Shown: positions 27,258 to 35,589, counted from the stretch's first letter. The stretch: 64,000 bases of DNA from Lewinellaceae bacterium (GCA_020636355.1 JACJYB010000019.1:1-64000), one strand, 5' to 3'. Numbers and translations: made by a program. The notes: generated from the sequence alone by a model not told the origin.

Positions 27258-27875
27258 TCAATCTTCGGGTAATATTCTTTTGGCCATTTCCCAGAAAGCA
27301 AGCGTAAGGAAGAGTATTTCCACATCTCCCTCAGGGTCTTTCATAAAACTGAAGGCTCTTGAAATATACCCATTTGAACCTATGGCCGCAGGTAAAAGCT
27401 GAGCAATCTCATCCTTTCCCACAATAATTGATGGATGCGGAGGGTGTGGAATTTGCATCGATGCCAGAACACGGCGAGGCTTTAACGAATAAAGATTATT
27501 GCCCTCAATGACTGCGGAAAGAGTACCGTTGAATACAACTTCAATTTGATCACCACGAACCTGATACAAATACTCATCCCTGCTGTTTCGAATTAAAACC
27601 AGGGACCGGTTTCCAGAATATTTCTTGCGTGTGAAAATCAACAAAGGCTCGTAATAGATGGATGTCACTTTGCAGCGAACGATTTTAGCATTCCGCGCCC
27701 ATCTTTTGGGATGTTGTTCCTGAATGTGATAAGAGGTCAACGCTCGTTCTTCATCATCCCAGGTCACCAATTCACCAATCCAGGGAAATATTTCTTTGCG
27801 CAATGCCTCAGCATCACGCTGCATGCGGTTACGTACCGGTTCCAGATTAAGAAACTCTAAAATAGTCCGGATCAT
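27258..27875 (-). CDS. Hypothetical protein, 205 residues
   Basis: I do not recognise this protein. It has no signal peptide or membrane segment. The first 40 residues are helical and charged (EPVRNRMQRDAEALRKEIFPWIGE). The middle is a strand-rich domain with a possible small barrel (KIVRCKVTSIYYEPLLIFTRKKYSGNRSLVLIRNS). The C-terminal part contains SNGYISRAFSFMKDPEGDVEILFLTLAFWEMAKRI and looks helical. Codon use matches the surroundings. It stands alone between the DUF1080 gene and a hairpin-rich gap. Confidence 0.65.
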   Translation of the reverse strand: MIRTILEFLNLEPVRNRMQRDAEALRKEIFPWIGELVTWDDEERALTSYHIQEQHPKRWARNAKIVRCKVTSIYYEPLLIFTRKKYSGNRSLVLIRNSRDEYLYQVRGDQIEVVFNGTLSAVIEGNNLYSLKPRRVLASMQIPHPPHPSIIVGKDEIAQLLPAAIGSNGYISRAFSFMKDPEGDVEILFLTLAFWEMAKRILPED

Positions 27876-28320
27876 GGACTAAAGTTAAGGATTTACCCCG
27901 GGTATCTGGAAGTGTTCCGACGAGCTATTCTTTTTCTCAGGCTAATCGATTCAATCGTCCGCTTAATCCCGGCTACAAACAGAAAGGAGGCTGCCATTCA
28001 TACGCGCCAGCCTCCTCACAAATCGATGGGATGGTAATTTCCGCTTAAAACCGGACCAATGGTTGATTAACTGCTTTATTCGCCTTTCACATCAGAATCT
28101 GTCCTTTCGATTCTGGTGATTTACAATCACTATGAAAGAATGCTGCAATGGTAACCTGGCCGGACCCAGGCAATAAAAGCAAATGGTCTCCAAAACCGCC
28201 CCGATCACACGGCCTACCCGGTTGATTAAAAAGGACTTATAGCCTACTGGTTCCCTAAAAGATTAACAAATAATCTTGTAATTCTTACGCTATCTTTAGG
28301 TTAACTAATCAAATGATCAC
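27876..28320. other. Hairpin-rich intergenic region
   Basis: This 445-base gap has no convincing ORF. It carries a nine-base inverted repeat AGGAGGCTG/CAGCCTCCT (27985-28016) whose minus-strand side runs into TTTCTGTTTG. CAGAATC/GATTCTG (28092-28115), GTGATT/AATCAC just after it, and CCTGG/CCAGG (28155-28170) are further stems. A short stretch near 28184-28199 resembles a tRNA-Trp anticodon arm, but no other tRNA part is present. A minus-strand non-coding transcript ending near 27985 is possible. Confidence 0.35.
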
Positions 28321-28833
28321 ATGTTCCGTCAGTTGCTTTTGGTTCTGTTCCTGTTTGTTTCTCTGTTCGTATCCGGACAACAATTGGTGACTCAAAACGG
28401 TGGGCATTGTTACACGCTGGATGTTCCGGAGTACATGGTAAAAACCTATGAGCTCAATGATGTCGCCACCTTTCAGTATCAAAATGCTTCCCGTGAAGCC
28501 TATGTGATCGTTATCGAGGACCCAAAAGATCAATTGGAAGACCTGGGTATGCACTTCATCAGTGCTTCGGACTTTATTTCGAGTTTCATAACCGATTACA
28601 AGTCAGAATCCGAATCCCGCACTGCCACAGAGCTAACGGCATTTGATGAAGGACCAAATCATCTGGCCCAGGCGATGATCAGCTGGAATGACGGTGAAGA
28701 TGCATTTTACATGCTGGTAACCGCGGTAGAGACGGAAACACATTTCTATAAAATATTATGCTGGTCCGTAAACGAACATTGGGAAGAATTAAAAGCGGAC
28801 TATTATCGCCTCTCCCGGACACTAAAAGATTGA
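28321..28833 (+). CDS. Hypothetical secreted protein, 170 residues
   Basis: A signal peptide (LLLVLFLFVSLFVSGQ, cleavage near residue 20) precedes a compact domain of about 150 residues that is rich in aromatic and acidic residues. The beginning QQLVTQNGGHCYTLDVPEYMVKTYELNDVATFQYQN and the ending FYKILCWSVNEHWEELKADYYRLSRTLKD resemble small exported alpha/beta proteins seen in Bacteroidota, but I cannot assign a family. It is convergent with the sigma factor gene. A TATCTTTA box at about 28290-28297 is a seven-of-eight match to the Bacteroidota -7 element. Confidence 0.7.
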   Translation: MFRQLLLVLFLFVSLFVSGQQLVTQNGGHCYTLDVPEYMVKTYELNDVATFQYQNASREAYVIVIEDPKDQLEDLGMHFISASDFISSFITDYKSESESRTATELTAFDEGPNHLAQAMISWNDGEDAFYMLVTAVETETHFYKILCWSVNEHWEELKADYYRLSRTLKD

Positions 28834-28898
28834 TAGTCGTTCAGAACTGATGGCGTTGCCGTGAACCAATCAACTTTCGCACTACAACATTCCACGGG

Positions 28899-29768
28899 TT
28901 AACCCATGTAATATCGTGACTTGACTTTATTGAAGGATTTCCGGAGTCTGCGGAGGGCCCGTTCTTTGATCTGTCTTACGCGTTCACGGGTTAGACCGTA
29001 CAATTCACCGATTTCTTCCAGGGTAAGCGCTTTATTCCCGTTAAGCCCATAGTAAGCCGCAAGTATCTCATATTCCCGAGGGGACAATACCGACATTCCA
29101 TAGCGTACTTCGTCTTTGAGAGATTGTTCCATCAATTTCAAATCGGGGCGCAATTCATCCTCAAAAGTCATCAGGTCGAGCATGGTAACTCCATTGTCTT
29201 CGTCACTGCTGATCGGCGCATCAAAAGATACATGCCGGTGCCCGCTCTGCATGATTGAATCCACCTCTTTGACGGTCATATCCAATAATTCAGCGAGTTC
29301 CTCACTGGAAGGCTCTCGTTCAAATTCCTGGATAAAAGACTGATACGCTTCATTGACCTTATTGAAGGTTCCCACTTTATTCAGGGGAAGACGGACGATG
29401 CGGGAATATTCTACAATAGCTTGTAGAATTGATTGGCGAATCCACCAGACGGCATAAGAAATGAACTTAAACCCTTTGGTCTCATCAAATCGACGAGCGG
29501 CTTTCATCAAACCAACGTTGCCTTCATTGATCAAATCTGAAAGTGACAAACCCTGGTTTTGATATTGCTTAGCCACAGAAACTACAAATCTCAGGTTGGC
29601 TTTAGTCAGTTGCTCCAGGGCATCTTCATCGCCCTGTTTGATGCGACGCGATAGATCTGCCTCTTCTTCGGGTGTCAGGATATCTATCTTCCCGATATCA
29701 TTGAGGTACTTATCAAGGGATAAACTCTCTCGATTGGTGATTCGATTAGTAATCTTGAGCTGTCGCAT
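28899..29768 (-). CDS. rpoD: Primary RNA polymerase sigma factor (RpoD/SigA type)
   Basis: This 289-residue group 1 sigma factor has region 1.2 (SLDKYLNDIGKIDILTPEEEADL), region 2 with the conserved core DLINEGNVGLMKAARRFDETKGFKFISYAVWWIRQSI, region 3 (PLNKVGTFNKVNEAYQ) and region 4.2 with LTLEEIGELYGLTRERVRQIKERALRRLRK. It lacks the long acidic region 1.1 of proteobacterial RpoD, as is usual in Bacteroidota, whose primary sigma reads TTG/TAnnTTTG promoters. It directs housekeeping transcription. The gene is monocistronic with a long upstream region. Confidence 0.95.
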   Translation of the reverse strand: MRQLKITNRITNRESLSLDKYLNDIGKIDILTPEEEADLSRRIKQGDEDALEQLTKANLRFVVSVAKQYQNQGLSLSDLINEGNVGLMKAARRFDETKGFKFISYAVWWIRQSILQAIVEYSRIVRLPLNKVGTFNKVNEAYQSFIQEFEREPSSEELAELLDMTVKEVDSIMQSGHRHVSFDAPISSDEDNGVTMLDLMTFEDELRPDLKLMEQSLKDEVRYGMSVLSPREYEILAAYYGLNGNKALTLEEIGELYGLTRERVRQIKERALRRLRKSFNKVKSRYYMG

Positions 29769-30036
29769 CGTATTTTATCTGCTAATATCTTATACAATGA
29801 AAGGCTGGAAAAAGTTTCTCGACAAATGCTGAGCTTATCGAACACAGGATAATAAATAGATCCTGTGTACCGGTCAGGCCAACGATTTGTATAATCTGAT
29901 CAATGAAACAAAGACGCCTCCTGGAAGTTCTTTGCTACAATTGCTCTCTTCGATACTCAAACGCAAAAATACACGGTAATGATACCAATATAATGAAATT
30001 ATTCCTTGTCACGATGCGTAAAGCCGTGAAAGGCAA
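29769..30036 (-). promoter_or_regulatory. rpoD upstream region with a perfect inverted repeat
   Basis: ACACAGGAT (29842-29850) and ATCCTGTGT (29860-29868) form a perfect nine-base inverted repeat 74 bases upstream of the rpoD start. A minus-strand TATTTTTG box at 29964-29971 matches the TAnnTTTG -7 consensus, but no TTG is found at the expected distance, so it is a weak promoter call. If used, the palindrome would lie in the rpoD leader RNA. Confidence 0.4.
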
Positions 30037-30114
30037 TAAAAAAGGGAGGCCCCGAAGGCATTTCAGAATACGTTTATCCAGATAAATGAATTCTGTAACG
30101 CACGAGGACTCCCC
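30037..30114 (-). terminator. Terminator downstream of pnp
   Basis: On the minus strand GGGGAGTCC... pairs with ...GGCCTCCC, and inside it CAGAAT pairs with ATTCTG and TTTATC with GATAAA. A run of T follows (A run at 30037-30043 on the plus strand). The long, partly bulged stem lies just after the pnp stop codon. Confidence 0.7.
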
Positions 30115-30136
30115 TATGCTTAAGCGTTAAATGCTT

Positions 30137-32497
30137 TTAATCCTGATTGTGGTCGTGATCCCGATCCCGGTCATGTTCCCGATTGCGGTCGTGATCCCGA
30201 TCCCGGTCATGTTCCCGATTGCGGTCGTGATCCCGATTGCGGTTGCGATCCCGGTTCCGGTCATAGCCTCCCCGACGGTCGCCGCCACCGCGTTGATTTC
30301 TTCCACCGCCGTGATGCCGATCTGACCGGCGATCATCGCTCCGCTCCGAAGAAGTGTCTCCTTCAGCACGTGGCGGACGAGGAATCAGCGCCTTCATGGA
30401 TAATTTCATTTTCCCGGTCTTCCGGTCAAGATCCAATAATTTGACACGGACCTGATCACCTTCTTTCAGGACATCTTCCACGTTTTCAACCCGTCTGTGA
30501 TCGATTTCCGATACGTGTAGCAGGCCACTCTTTCCTTTAAAGTCAACGAAAGCCCCGAATGGCATCAATTGACGGACGACTGCATCGTATACCTCGCCTA
30601 CCTCGGGTACAAACACAATGTCTTTAACCCGTGCCAGTGCAGCCTCAATGGATTCTTTATTGGAACTGGCAATGTTTACAAAACCTTTTCCTTCCTTTTC
30701 TTCAATGGAAATGACCGTGCCGGTCTTCTCCTGAATATCTTGAATAATCGATCCGCCAGGTCCGATAACGGCACCGATGAAAGATTTGTCGATGACTATC
30801 TCGACGATGCGAGGTGCATGTGGTTTGTAATCTTCACGCGGTTGATCGATCACTTCATTCATTTTGCCTAGGATATGCAGACGGCCTTTACGGGCCTGCT
30901 CCAAAGCTTCAATCAAAAGATCGTAGGGTAACCCATCGATCTTGATATCCATTTGACAGCCACAGATACCATTTTTGGTTCCGGTAACTTTAAAGTCCAT
31001 ATCACCAAGGGCGTCTTCATCACCAAGGATGTCCGAAAGTATGGCGTATTTGTCGCCTTCTTTAATCAAACCCATGGCGATGCCCGCGATCTGCTCGCTG
31101 ATCTGTACGCCGCCGTCCATTAGTGCCAGAGAGCTGGCACAAACGGTAGCCATGGAAGATGAACCATTGGATTCCAGAATATCGGAAACCAGTCGGATGG
31201 TATAGGGCAATCCCTTGGGCATCACTTGTCGTACCGAACGACCGGCCAGATTGGCATGACCAACCTCCCGGCGACCCGGTCCACGCATTGGTTTTACTTC
31301 TCCGGTACTGTATGGCGGAAAATTGTAATGCAGGATAAAGTCATCGTCATACGACAACAAAGCGGTATCAATCAGGACTTCATCCTGCTTGGTACCAAGC
31401 GTAAGGGTGGTCAGTGATTGAGTCTCACCACGAGTAAACACTGCCGAACCGTGCGCTGCAGGCAAATAATCCACCTCGCACCAGATAGGACGGATTTCAT
31501 CAGGATCGCGACCATCCAAACGCTTCCGGGTATCTAATACCATGTTGCGGATAACCTCTTTTTTCAACTTATCAAAGTAGGCGCTGAGCATCGATCCGTT
31601 CTCTTCCAGGTATTCTTCCCCATGCAGTTCCGTCAACTTCACTTTCGCATCTTCGAGTATCGCTGAAAATCCGTCTTTGCGTTCCTGCTTGGGCAACGAA
31701 CCGGCAGCAAAATCGTATATTCCTTTGGTTGCGAAGTCTTTAATCCATGCTTTCAGATCTTCGTTTTCTTCCTTCTCGGGCAATACCCGTTTGACCGTTG
31801 CCTTTTCGCCAACTTTCTGGGCCAGATCCAACTGAGCCTGGCACTGAATCTTAATGGCTTCGTGGCCAATACGAATGGCTTCCACCAGATCGGCTTCAGA
31901 ACATTCTTTAGCCTCTCCTTCCACCATCGTAACATCTTTCATACTGGCAGCAACAATAATGTCAATATCGGCATTAGCCAAAGCGCTGCGAATCGGATTG
32001 ACTACGTATTCTCCATCGATCCGGGCGACACGTACTTCAGAGATCGGCCCATCCCAGTTGATATCGGACACGACGAGTGCGGTAGATGCAGCCAGTGCGG
32101 CTAAAGCATCCGGCATTTCGTCCTGGTCACCGGAAATCAGGTTAATGATAACCTGTGTTTCATTCATGTAACCATCGGGGAAAAGCGGACGGATCGCGCG
32201 GTCCACCAAACGGCAGATCAGCACTTCATAATCCGAAAGCTTTGCTTCCCGGCGAAAGAAGTTACCAGGGATCCGGCCGGCAGCGGCAAATTTTTCCTGG
32301 TAATCTACCGAAAGAGGGAAAAATGGTTGACCTTCTTTGGCTTCTTTGTTGGAAACGACCGTTGCCAAAAGCATGGTCGAACCGACCCGCACCATAACAG
32401 ATCCGTGGGCCTGCGCTGCTAGTTTGCCTGTTTCCAGAGTGACTACCCTCCCATCCGGTAATTCGAATGAAGTTGTAATTGGAATTTGATTTCCCAT
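30137..32497 (-). CDS. pnp: Polyribonucleotide nucleotidyltransferase (PNPase)
   Basis: Starting at ATG 32497 (GNQIPITTSFELPDGRVVTLETGKLA) the enzyme has 786 residues. It has two RNase PH domains with an all-alpha linker, a KH domain (IVEIVIDKSFIGAVIGPGG) and an S1 domain (GEVYDAVVRQLMPFGAFVDF). The second RNase PH core contains FTRGETQSL and HYNFPPYSTGEVKPM. It degrades RNA phosphorolytically from the 3-prime end. After the S1 domain there is an unusual tail of about 75 residues: first RGG/Arg-rich (HGGGRNQRGGGDRRGG), then near-perfect repeats of Arg, Asp, His and Asn. It is downstream of rpsO, the conserved rpsO-pnp order. Confidence 0.97.
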   Translation of the reverse strand: MGNQIPITTSFELPDGRVVTLETGKLAAQAHGSVMVRVGSTMLLATVVSNKEAKEGQPFFPLSVDYQEKFAAAGRIPGNFFRREAKLSDYEVLICRLVDRAIRPLFPDGYMNETQVIINLISGDQDEMPDALAALAASTALVVSDINWDGPISEVRVARIDGEYVVNPIRSALANADIDIIVAASMKDVTMVEGEAKECSEADLVEAIRIGHEAIKIQCQAQLDLAQKVGEKATVKRVLPEKEENEDLKAWIKDFATKGIYDFAAGSLPKQERKDGFSAILEDAKVKLTELHGEEYLEENGSMLSAYFDKLKKEVIRNMVLDTRKRLDGRDPDEIRPIWCEVDYLPAAHGSAVFTRGETQSLTTLTLGTKQDEVLIDTALLSYDDDFILHYNFPPYSTGEVKPMRGPGRREVGHANLAGRSVRQVMPKGLPYTIRLVSDILESNGSSSMATVCASSLALMDGGVQISEQIAGIAMGLIKEGDKYAILSDILGDEDALGDMDFKVTGTKNGICGCQMDIKIDGLPYDLLIEALEQARKGRLHILGKMNEVIDQPREDYKPHAPRIVEIVIDKSFIGAVIGPGGSIIQDIQEKTGTVISIEEKEGKGFVNIASSNKESIEAALARVKDIVFVPEVGEVYDAVVRQLMPFGAFVDFKGKSGLLHVSEIDHRRVENVEDVLKEGDQVRVKLLDLDRKTGKMKLSMKALIPRPPRAEGDTSSERSDDRRSDRHHGGGRNQRGGGDRRGGYDRNRDRNRNRDHDRNREHDRDRDHDRNREHDRDRDHDHNQD
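30143..30265. repeat. 36-base tandem repeat in the pnp 3-prime end
   Basis: Copies of a 36-base unit (GTCGTGATCCCGATCCCGG followed by TCATGTTCCCGATTGCG on the plus strand) run with few changes and decay at both ends. In frame they encode a 12-residue unit like DRNREHDRDRDH. The period is a multiple of three, so copy-number change would keep the frame. Open frames on the other strand here are shadows of the repeat. Confidence 0.85.
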
Positions 32498-32599
32498 AAA
32501 AAACAATTTAACAAATGAATAAAGACCCAATTGCCATGCAACGGGCTGAATTAGGAAGGATCACACAAGGAGGGAAAAAAGAAGGTGGGTATACGAAGA

Positions 32600-32872
32600 T
32601 TACTTACGTATACCCAATTTCTCGATCAGACTACGATATTCGCTGATGTCTTTATGCTGCAGATAATTCAGCAGTCTTTTTCTTTTACCAACTAAAGTCA
32701 ACAGGGTACGGCGACACTGGTGATCTTTTTTGTTCTCACGTAGGTGACTGGATAGCATGTTAATGCGTTCGGTAAACAAAGCAATTTGAGCATCCGTCGA
32801 ACCGGTATTACTCGCTGCTCCGCCGAACTGTTCGAATAGCTTAGCCTTTTTTTCTTTCGTTAATGCTGACAT
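32600..32872 (-). CDS. rpsO: 30S ribosomal protein S15
   Basis: This 90-residue protein has the normal S15 length. The family signature runs from NTGSTDAQIALFTERINMLSSHLRENKKDH through RRTLLTLVGKRKRLLNYLQHKDISEYRSLIEKLGIRK. It binds 16S rRNA at the central domain three-way junction during small-subunit assembly. It precedes pnp by 102 bases on the same strand, an order conserved across bacteria, where S15 and PNPase are co-expressed. Confidence 0.98.
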   Translation of the reverse strand: MSALTKEKKAKLFEQFGGAASNTGSTDAQIALFTERINMLSSHLRENKKDHQCRRTLLTLVGKRKRLLNYLQHKDISEYRSLIEKLGIRK

Positions 32873-32913
32873 ATTTGTCTTTCTTAAATATCTACTTTCG
32901 AATAAACAGGCTG

Positions 32914-32921
32914 CAAAGATA
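32914..32921 (-). promoter_or_regulatory. Probable -7 promoter box for rpsO
   Basis: The minus strand reads TATCTTTG, an exact match to the Bacteroidota TAnnTTTG element, 42 bases upstream of the rpsO start. I do not see a TTG at 17-23 bases upstream, so the -33 element is weak or absent. Confidence 0.45.
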
Positions 32922-32964
32922 ATGGTTTATCTTTTTATTACCAGTAGTTGATCCAAATTTTATT

Positions 32965-33747
32965 TTATGGCGCTTGCTCTCCGGTTTTCGCTTCGTTCCA
33001 TAAGGCATCCATCTCTTCCAGACTCATCTCCTGCAGGGGCTTCACAGCCTGGGTCTCAATAAATTCAAACCGCCTCTTAAATTTTCGGTTGGAGCGCTCC
33101 AACGCGGTCTCGGGATCGACCCCCAGGAATCGTGCATAATTGACCATTGCAAACAACACATCCCCGAACTCATCCTCCAGGCGCAGTCGATCGTTTGGAG
33201 ACTCGGCCAGTACTTCCTGTAGCTCGCCCATTTCCTCTTCAACCTTCGCATAAACTTGTTCCGTGGTTTCCCACTCAAAACCCACTTGCTTGGTCTTTTC
33301 CTGCATTCTGTATGCCTTCACCATGGCTGGTAAAGAATTCGGAACACCGGCAAGAATGGATTTTTTACCTTCCTGAAGCTTGATCTGTTCCCAGTTGCGT
33401 TTGACATCGTCATCATTTTCAACCTTAACATCTCCGTAGATATGCGGATGTCTTTTAACCAATTTATCGCAGACCGCATGCAGTGCATCCGCTATGTCCC
33501 ACTTCTTCTGTTCACTGGCGATGCGTGCATAAAAGACCATATGCAAAAGCAAATCACCGATTTCTTCTTTGATCCCGTCCCAATCCTCATCCAGGATGGC
33601 ATCAGCCAATTCATAGGTTTCTTCAATGGTCAGGTTTCGTAGTGAGAGGATGGTCTGTTTGCGGTCCCAGGGACACTGTTCGCGCAGCTCATCCATGATT
33701 TGCAATAAACGTCCGAATGCGATCAACTTTGTATCATCAGGCATCAT
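32965..33747 (-). CDS. mazG: Nucleoside triphosphate pyrophosphohydrolase MazG
   Basis: This 260-residue protein has two MazG domains. The first (residues 10-130) contains LREQCPWDRKQTILSLRNLTIEETYELADAI and the metal-binding EEIGDLLLHMVFYARIASE. The second (150-235) contains KVEEEMGELQEVL and EDEFGDVLFAMVNYARFLG. The EExxD-type motifs in both halves coordinate magnesium. The enzyme hydrolyses (d)NTPs to NMP and pyrophosphate, which removes abnormal nucleotides and in some bacteria lowers ppGpp. ATG codons at 33747 and 33744 are both possible starts. Confidence 0.95.
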   Translation of the reverse strand: MMPDDTKLIAFGRLLQIMDELREQCPWDRKQTILSLRNLTIEETYELADAILDEDWDGIKEEIGDLLLHMVFYARIASEQKKWDIADALHAVCDKLVKRHPHIYGDVKVENDDDVKRNWEQIKLQEGKKSILAGVPNSLPAMVKAYRMQEKTKQVGFEWETTEQVYAKVEEEMGELQEVLAESPNDRLRLEDEFGDVLFAMVNYARFLGVDPETALERSNRKFKRRFEFIETQAVKPLQEMSLEEMDALWNEAKTGEQAP

Positions 33748-33765
33748 TATGGAACTTTTAGTTTG

Positions 33766-33773
33766 TACCTTTG
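33766..33773 (+). promoter_or_regulatory. Probable -7 promoter box for the small membrane protein gene
   Basis: TACCTTTG matches TAnnTTTG exactly and lies 34 bases upstream of the ATG at 33808. No TTG is seen at the usual spacing. The mazG start lies just upstream on the other strand. Confidence 0.4.
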
Positions 33774-33807
33774 TTGCAAAGATTAAGAAAACAACCTAAC
33801 AATCCTG

Positions 33808-34026
33808 ATGGAATTTCTATATGTTTTAGCAATCATCTTTGGAGTATTTTTCATCTCCTTTGGATTGATCAACATTCGTCATATACTGACAGGCAATGAA
33901 TTCAGAGGAACCTGCGCGACCAATAATCCATTGTTGAAAAATGAAATCGGTGAGTGCACAGTGTGTGGCAGGGTGACCGGTGAAGCATGTAAGATGCCAG
34001 AAGTAAAAGAAGGAGAGACCGTATAA
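33808..34026 (+). CDS. Small membrane protein with a NqrM-like Cys pattern
   Basis: This 72-residue protein has one N-terminal membrane helix (residues 3-23) followed by a soluble tail with four Cys residues (GTCATNNPLLKNEIGECTVCGRVTGEACKMPE). The pattern of a single helix plus a C..C..CxxC..C cluster recalls NqrM (DUF539), the iron-delivery factor for the Na-translocating NADH:quinone reductase. It also resembles small Bacteroidota proteins annotated only as membrane or secreted protein. No nqr genes are in the window. The Cys cluster could bind iron or zinc. The function is unproven. Confidence 0.65.
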   Translation: MEFLYVLAIIFGVFFISFGLINIRHILTGNEFRGTCATNNPLLKNEIGECTVCGRVTGEACKMPEVKEGETV

Positions 34027-34080
34027 TCTGGTTGCGCTCCCCAATCCGTAGCTATAGAATTTAATTCAGGGTATTACCAG

Positions 34081-34164
34081 CTATCGCTTGTCTATAATGC
34101 GTGAACCCACCATCAGGGATACGCTCATAAAAATAGCCAGACCCACAATCGTCAAAATCAACAT
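34081..34164 (-). CDS. Possible 27-residue single-pass membrane peptide
   Basis: The minus-strand ORF encodes LILTIVGLAIFMSVSLMVGS flanked by charged residues (ending RIIDKR), a good membrane helix. The frame is open for 12 more codons upstream and encodes RARRSVKRKS, which would give a positive-inside anchor, but no ATG is found there before a TAA. It may be a small gene with a non-ATG start, a gene that has lost its start codon, or chance. Confidence 0.3.
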   Translation of the reverse strand: MLILTIVGLAIFMSVSLMVGSRIIDKR

Positions 34165-34387
34165 ACTTTTCCGTTTTACGCTTCGTCTTGCTCTATGACT
34201 TTACGGCTTCGGATTTGGGATGGCCTAAATATGCTACAAATAAAAGTAACTTATAAAGTGTACAACGGGGGAAAAATTACATTTTTTTAACTCCCATACA
34301 TAAGCCAAATATAAAAAACTGCTTATACATTAGGCAACTTTATATTAAAGATTTTTCACATCTTATTGAAAGTTCATTACGTGCTAT

Positions 34388-34436
34388 AAAAAAAGACCCG
34401 CATCAGGTTCCCACTCGCCAGAACCCAATGCAGGCC
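34388..34436 (-). terminator. Terminator of the Phe/Tyr operon
   Basis: On the minus strand GGCCTGCAT pairs with ATGCGGGTC (two G-T pairs), and inside it GGGTTC pairs with GAACC. Seven T follow directly. It is about 60 bases beyond the aroF-chorismate mutase stop. The remaining gap (34165-34387) is AT-rich and shows no other feature. Confidence 0.8.
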
Positions 34437-34494
34437 GCACCTTTCGCCAGGCAGGTCACCTGGCCAGGCTAATTAAGTTTGATTCTCTTGAATG

Positions 34495-35583
34495 TCAGGA
34501 TTTTACCTCAATGGTTTCATTCATGATCCTGGCCTGATGGTTGATGGATTCTTCATGAATTGCCGTAAAGACCTTCCGGATGAAATCCCCACTTAACCCT
34601 TGGTCTTCACCTTTTTTGACCACCGTCTCGATAATTTCGTTCCAACGATCCGGCTGGTAAATGGAAATGTTATTCAGTTTTTTATAGTTCCCAATGGCTT
34701 CGGACAACTTCATCCGGTCACTCAATAAATGCATGATCTCACGATCGATGTTGTCGATCTGGTTCCGTAATTCATGGATATTCTCCTGATATTCCTTACT
34801 ACTTGACTTTAATTCCCGGATGATCAAACGGTCCACGATGTCCTGAAATCCGGTTGGGGTAACCTGCTGGGCGGCATCACTCCAGGCATTGTCCGGATCG
34901 ATATGCGTTTCCAGCATAAGCCCATCGTAGTTTAGATCCAGAGCCTGCTGTGAGATATCCTTCAGTAGCGTACGGTTGCCACAGATATGACTTGCATCGA
35001 CTATGAGTTGAAGTTCGGGATAACGCCTTTTCAATTCCAGTGCAATCTCCCATCGAGGTATATTGCGGTAGACGGATTTACCGTAGGTACTGAATCCCCG
35101 GTGAATAATCCCCAGACGACTGATGCCTGCTTTATAAAGTCGTTCAATAGCTCCAATCCATAAGCTGAGGTCCGGGTTGATCGGATTCTTCACCAATACC
35201 GGAATGTCAATCCCTTCCAGCGCATCGGCAACTTCCTGAACCGAAAACGGATTCACCGTGGTACGGGCTCCAATCCAAAGCACATCTACGCCTGCTTTCA
35301 AAGATTCGAAAACGTGCTGGGTATTGGCCACTTCAACGGTTGTTTTAAGGCCGTAGGTCTCTTTGACCTGCTTTAACCACCGTAACCCATCCCTACCAAT
35401 ACCTTCAAAAGAATTCGGTCTTGTACGGGGTTTCCATATCCCGGCGCGAAACAGGTCAATGTTTTTGTCAGCAAGTTGTTCGGCGGTGCGCATTACCTGT
35501 TCTTCGGTCTCTGCACTACAGGGTCCGGCGATAAGAACCGGTCTCTTCAGGTTTTCAAAAACGGGTTTGATGTTCATTTCCAT
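34495..35583 (-). CDS. aroF: Bifunctional 3-deoxy-7-phosphoheptulonate synthase / chorismate mutase
   Basis: This 362-residue fusion has an N-terminal DAHP synthase of the KDO8P-synthase-like type (residues 10-260: LIAGPCSAETEEQVMRTA, RAGIWKPRTRPNSFEGIG, VLWIGARTTVNPF, LIVDASHICGNR). It makes DAHP from PEP and erythrose-4-phosphate, the first shikimate step. A C-terminal AroQ chorismate mutase follows (about 270-355: LRNQIDNIDREIMHLLSDRMKLSEAIGNYKK), which makes prephenate. The fused mutase probably acts as a regulatory sensor for prephenate as well as an enzyme. It is the last gene of the pheA-aminotransferase-tyrA-aroF operon, seven bases after tyrA, and is under the tandem attenuator upstream of pheA. 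Confidence 0.94.
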   Translation of the reverse strand: MEMNIKPVFENLKRPVLIAGPCSAETEEQVMRTAEQLADKNIDLFRAGIWKPRTRPNSFEGIGRDGLRWLKQVKETYGLKTTVEVANTQHVFESLKAGVDVLWIGARTTVNPFSVQEVADALEGIDIPVLVKNPINPDLSLWIGAIERLYKAGISRLGIIHRGFSTYGKSVYRNIPRWEIALELKRRYPELQLIVDASHICGNRTLLKDISQQALDLNYDGLMLETHIDPDNAWSDAAQQVTPTGFQDIVDRLIIRELKSSSKEYQENIHELRNQIDNIDREIMHLLSDRMKLSEAIGNYKKLNNISIYQPDRWNEIIETVVKKGEDQGLSGDFIRKVFTAIHEESINHQARIMNETIEVKS

Positions 35584-35589
35584 GATGGA

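Noticed and set aside
28130..28200. Signal recognition particle RNA (GGTCCGG and GCAGC elements on the minus strand)
   Set aside because: The invariant GGAAGGAAGCAG loop is missing, so the likeness is by chance.
28180..28205. tRNA-Trp-like anticodon arm (GGTCTCCAAAACC)
   Set aside because: There is no acceptor stem, D arm or T arm around it on either strand, so it is not a tRNA gene.
30127..30369. Open frames of 60-80 codons on both strands in the pnp 3-prime end
   Set aside because: They are low-complexity shadows of the 36-base repeat inside the pnp frame.
33808..34026. Assignment as a genuine NqrM maturation factor
   Set aside because: The Cys pattern is only similar and no nqr genes are in the window, so it is kept as NqrM-like.
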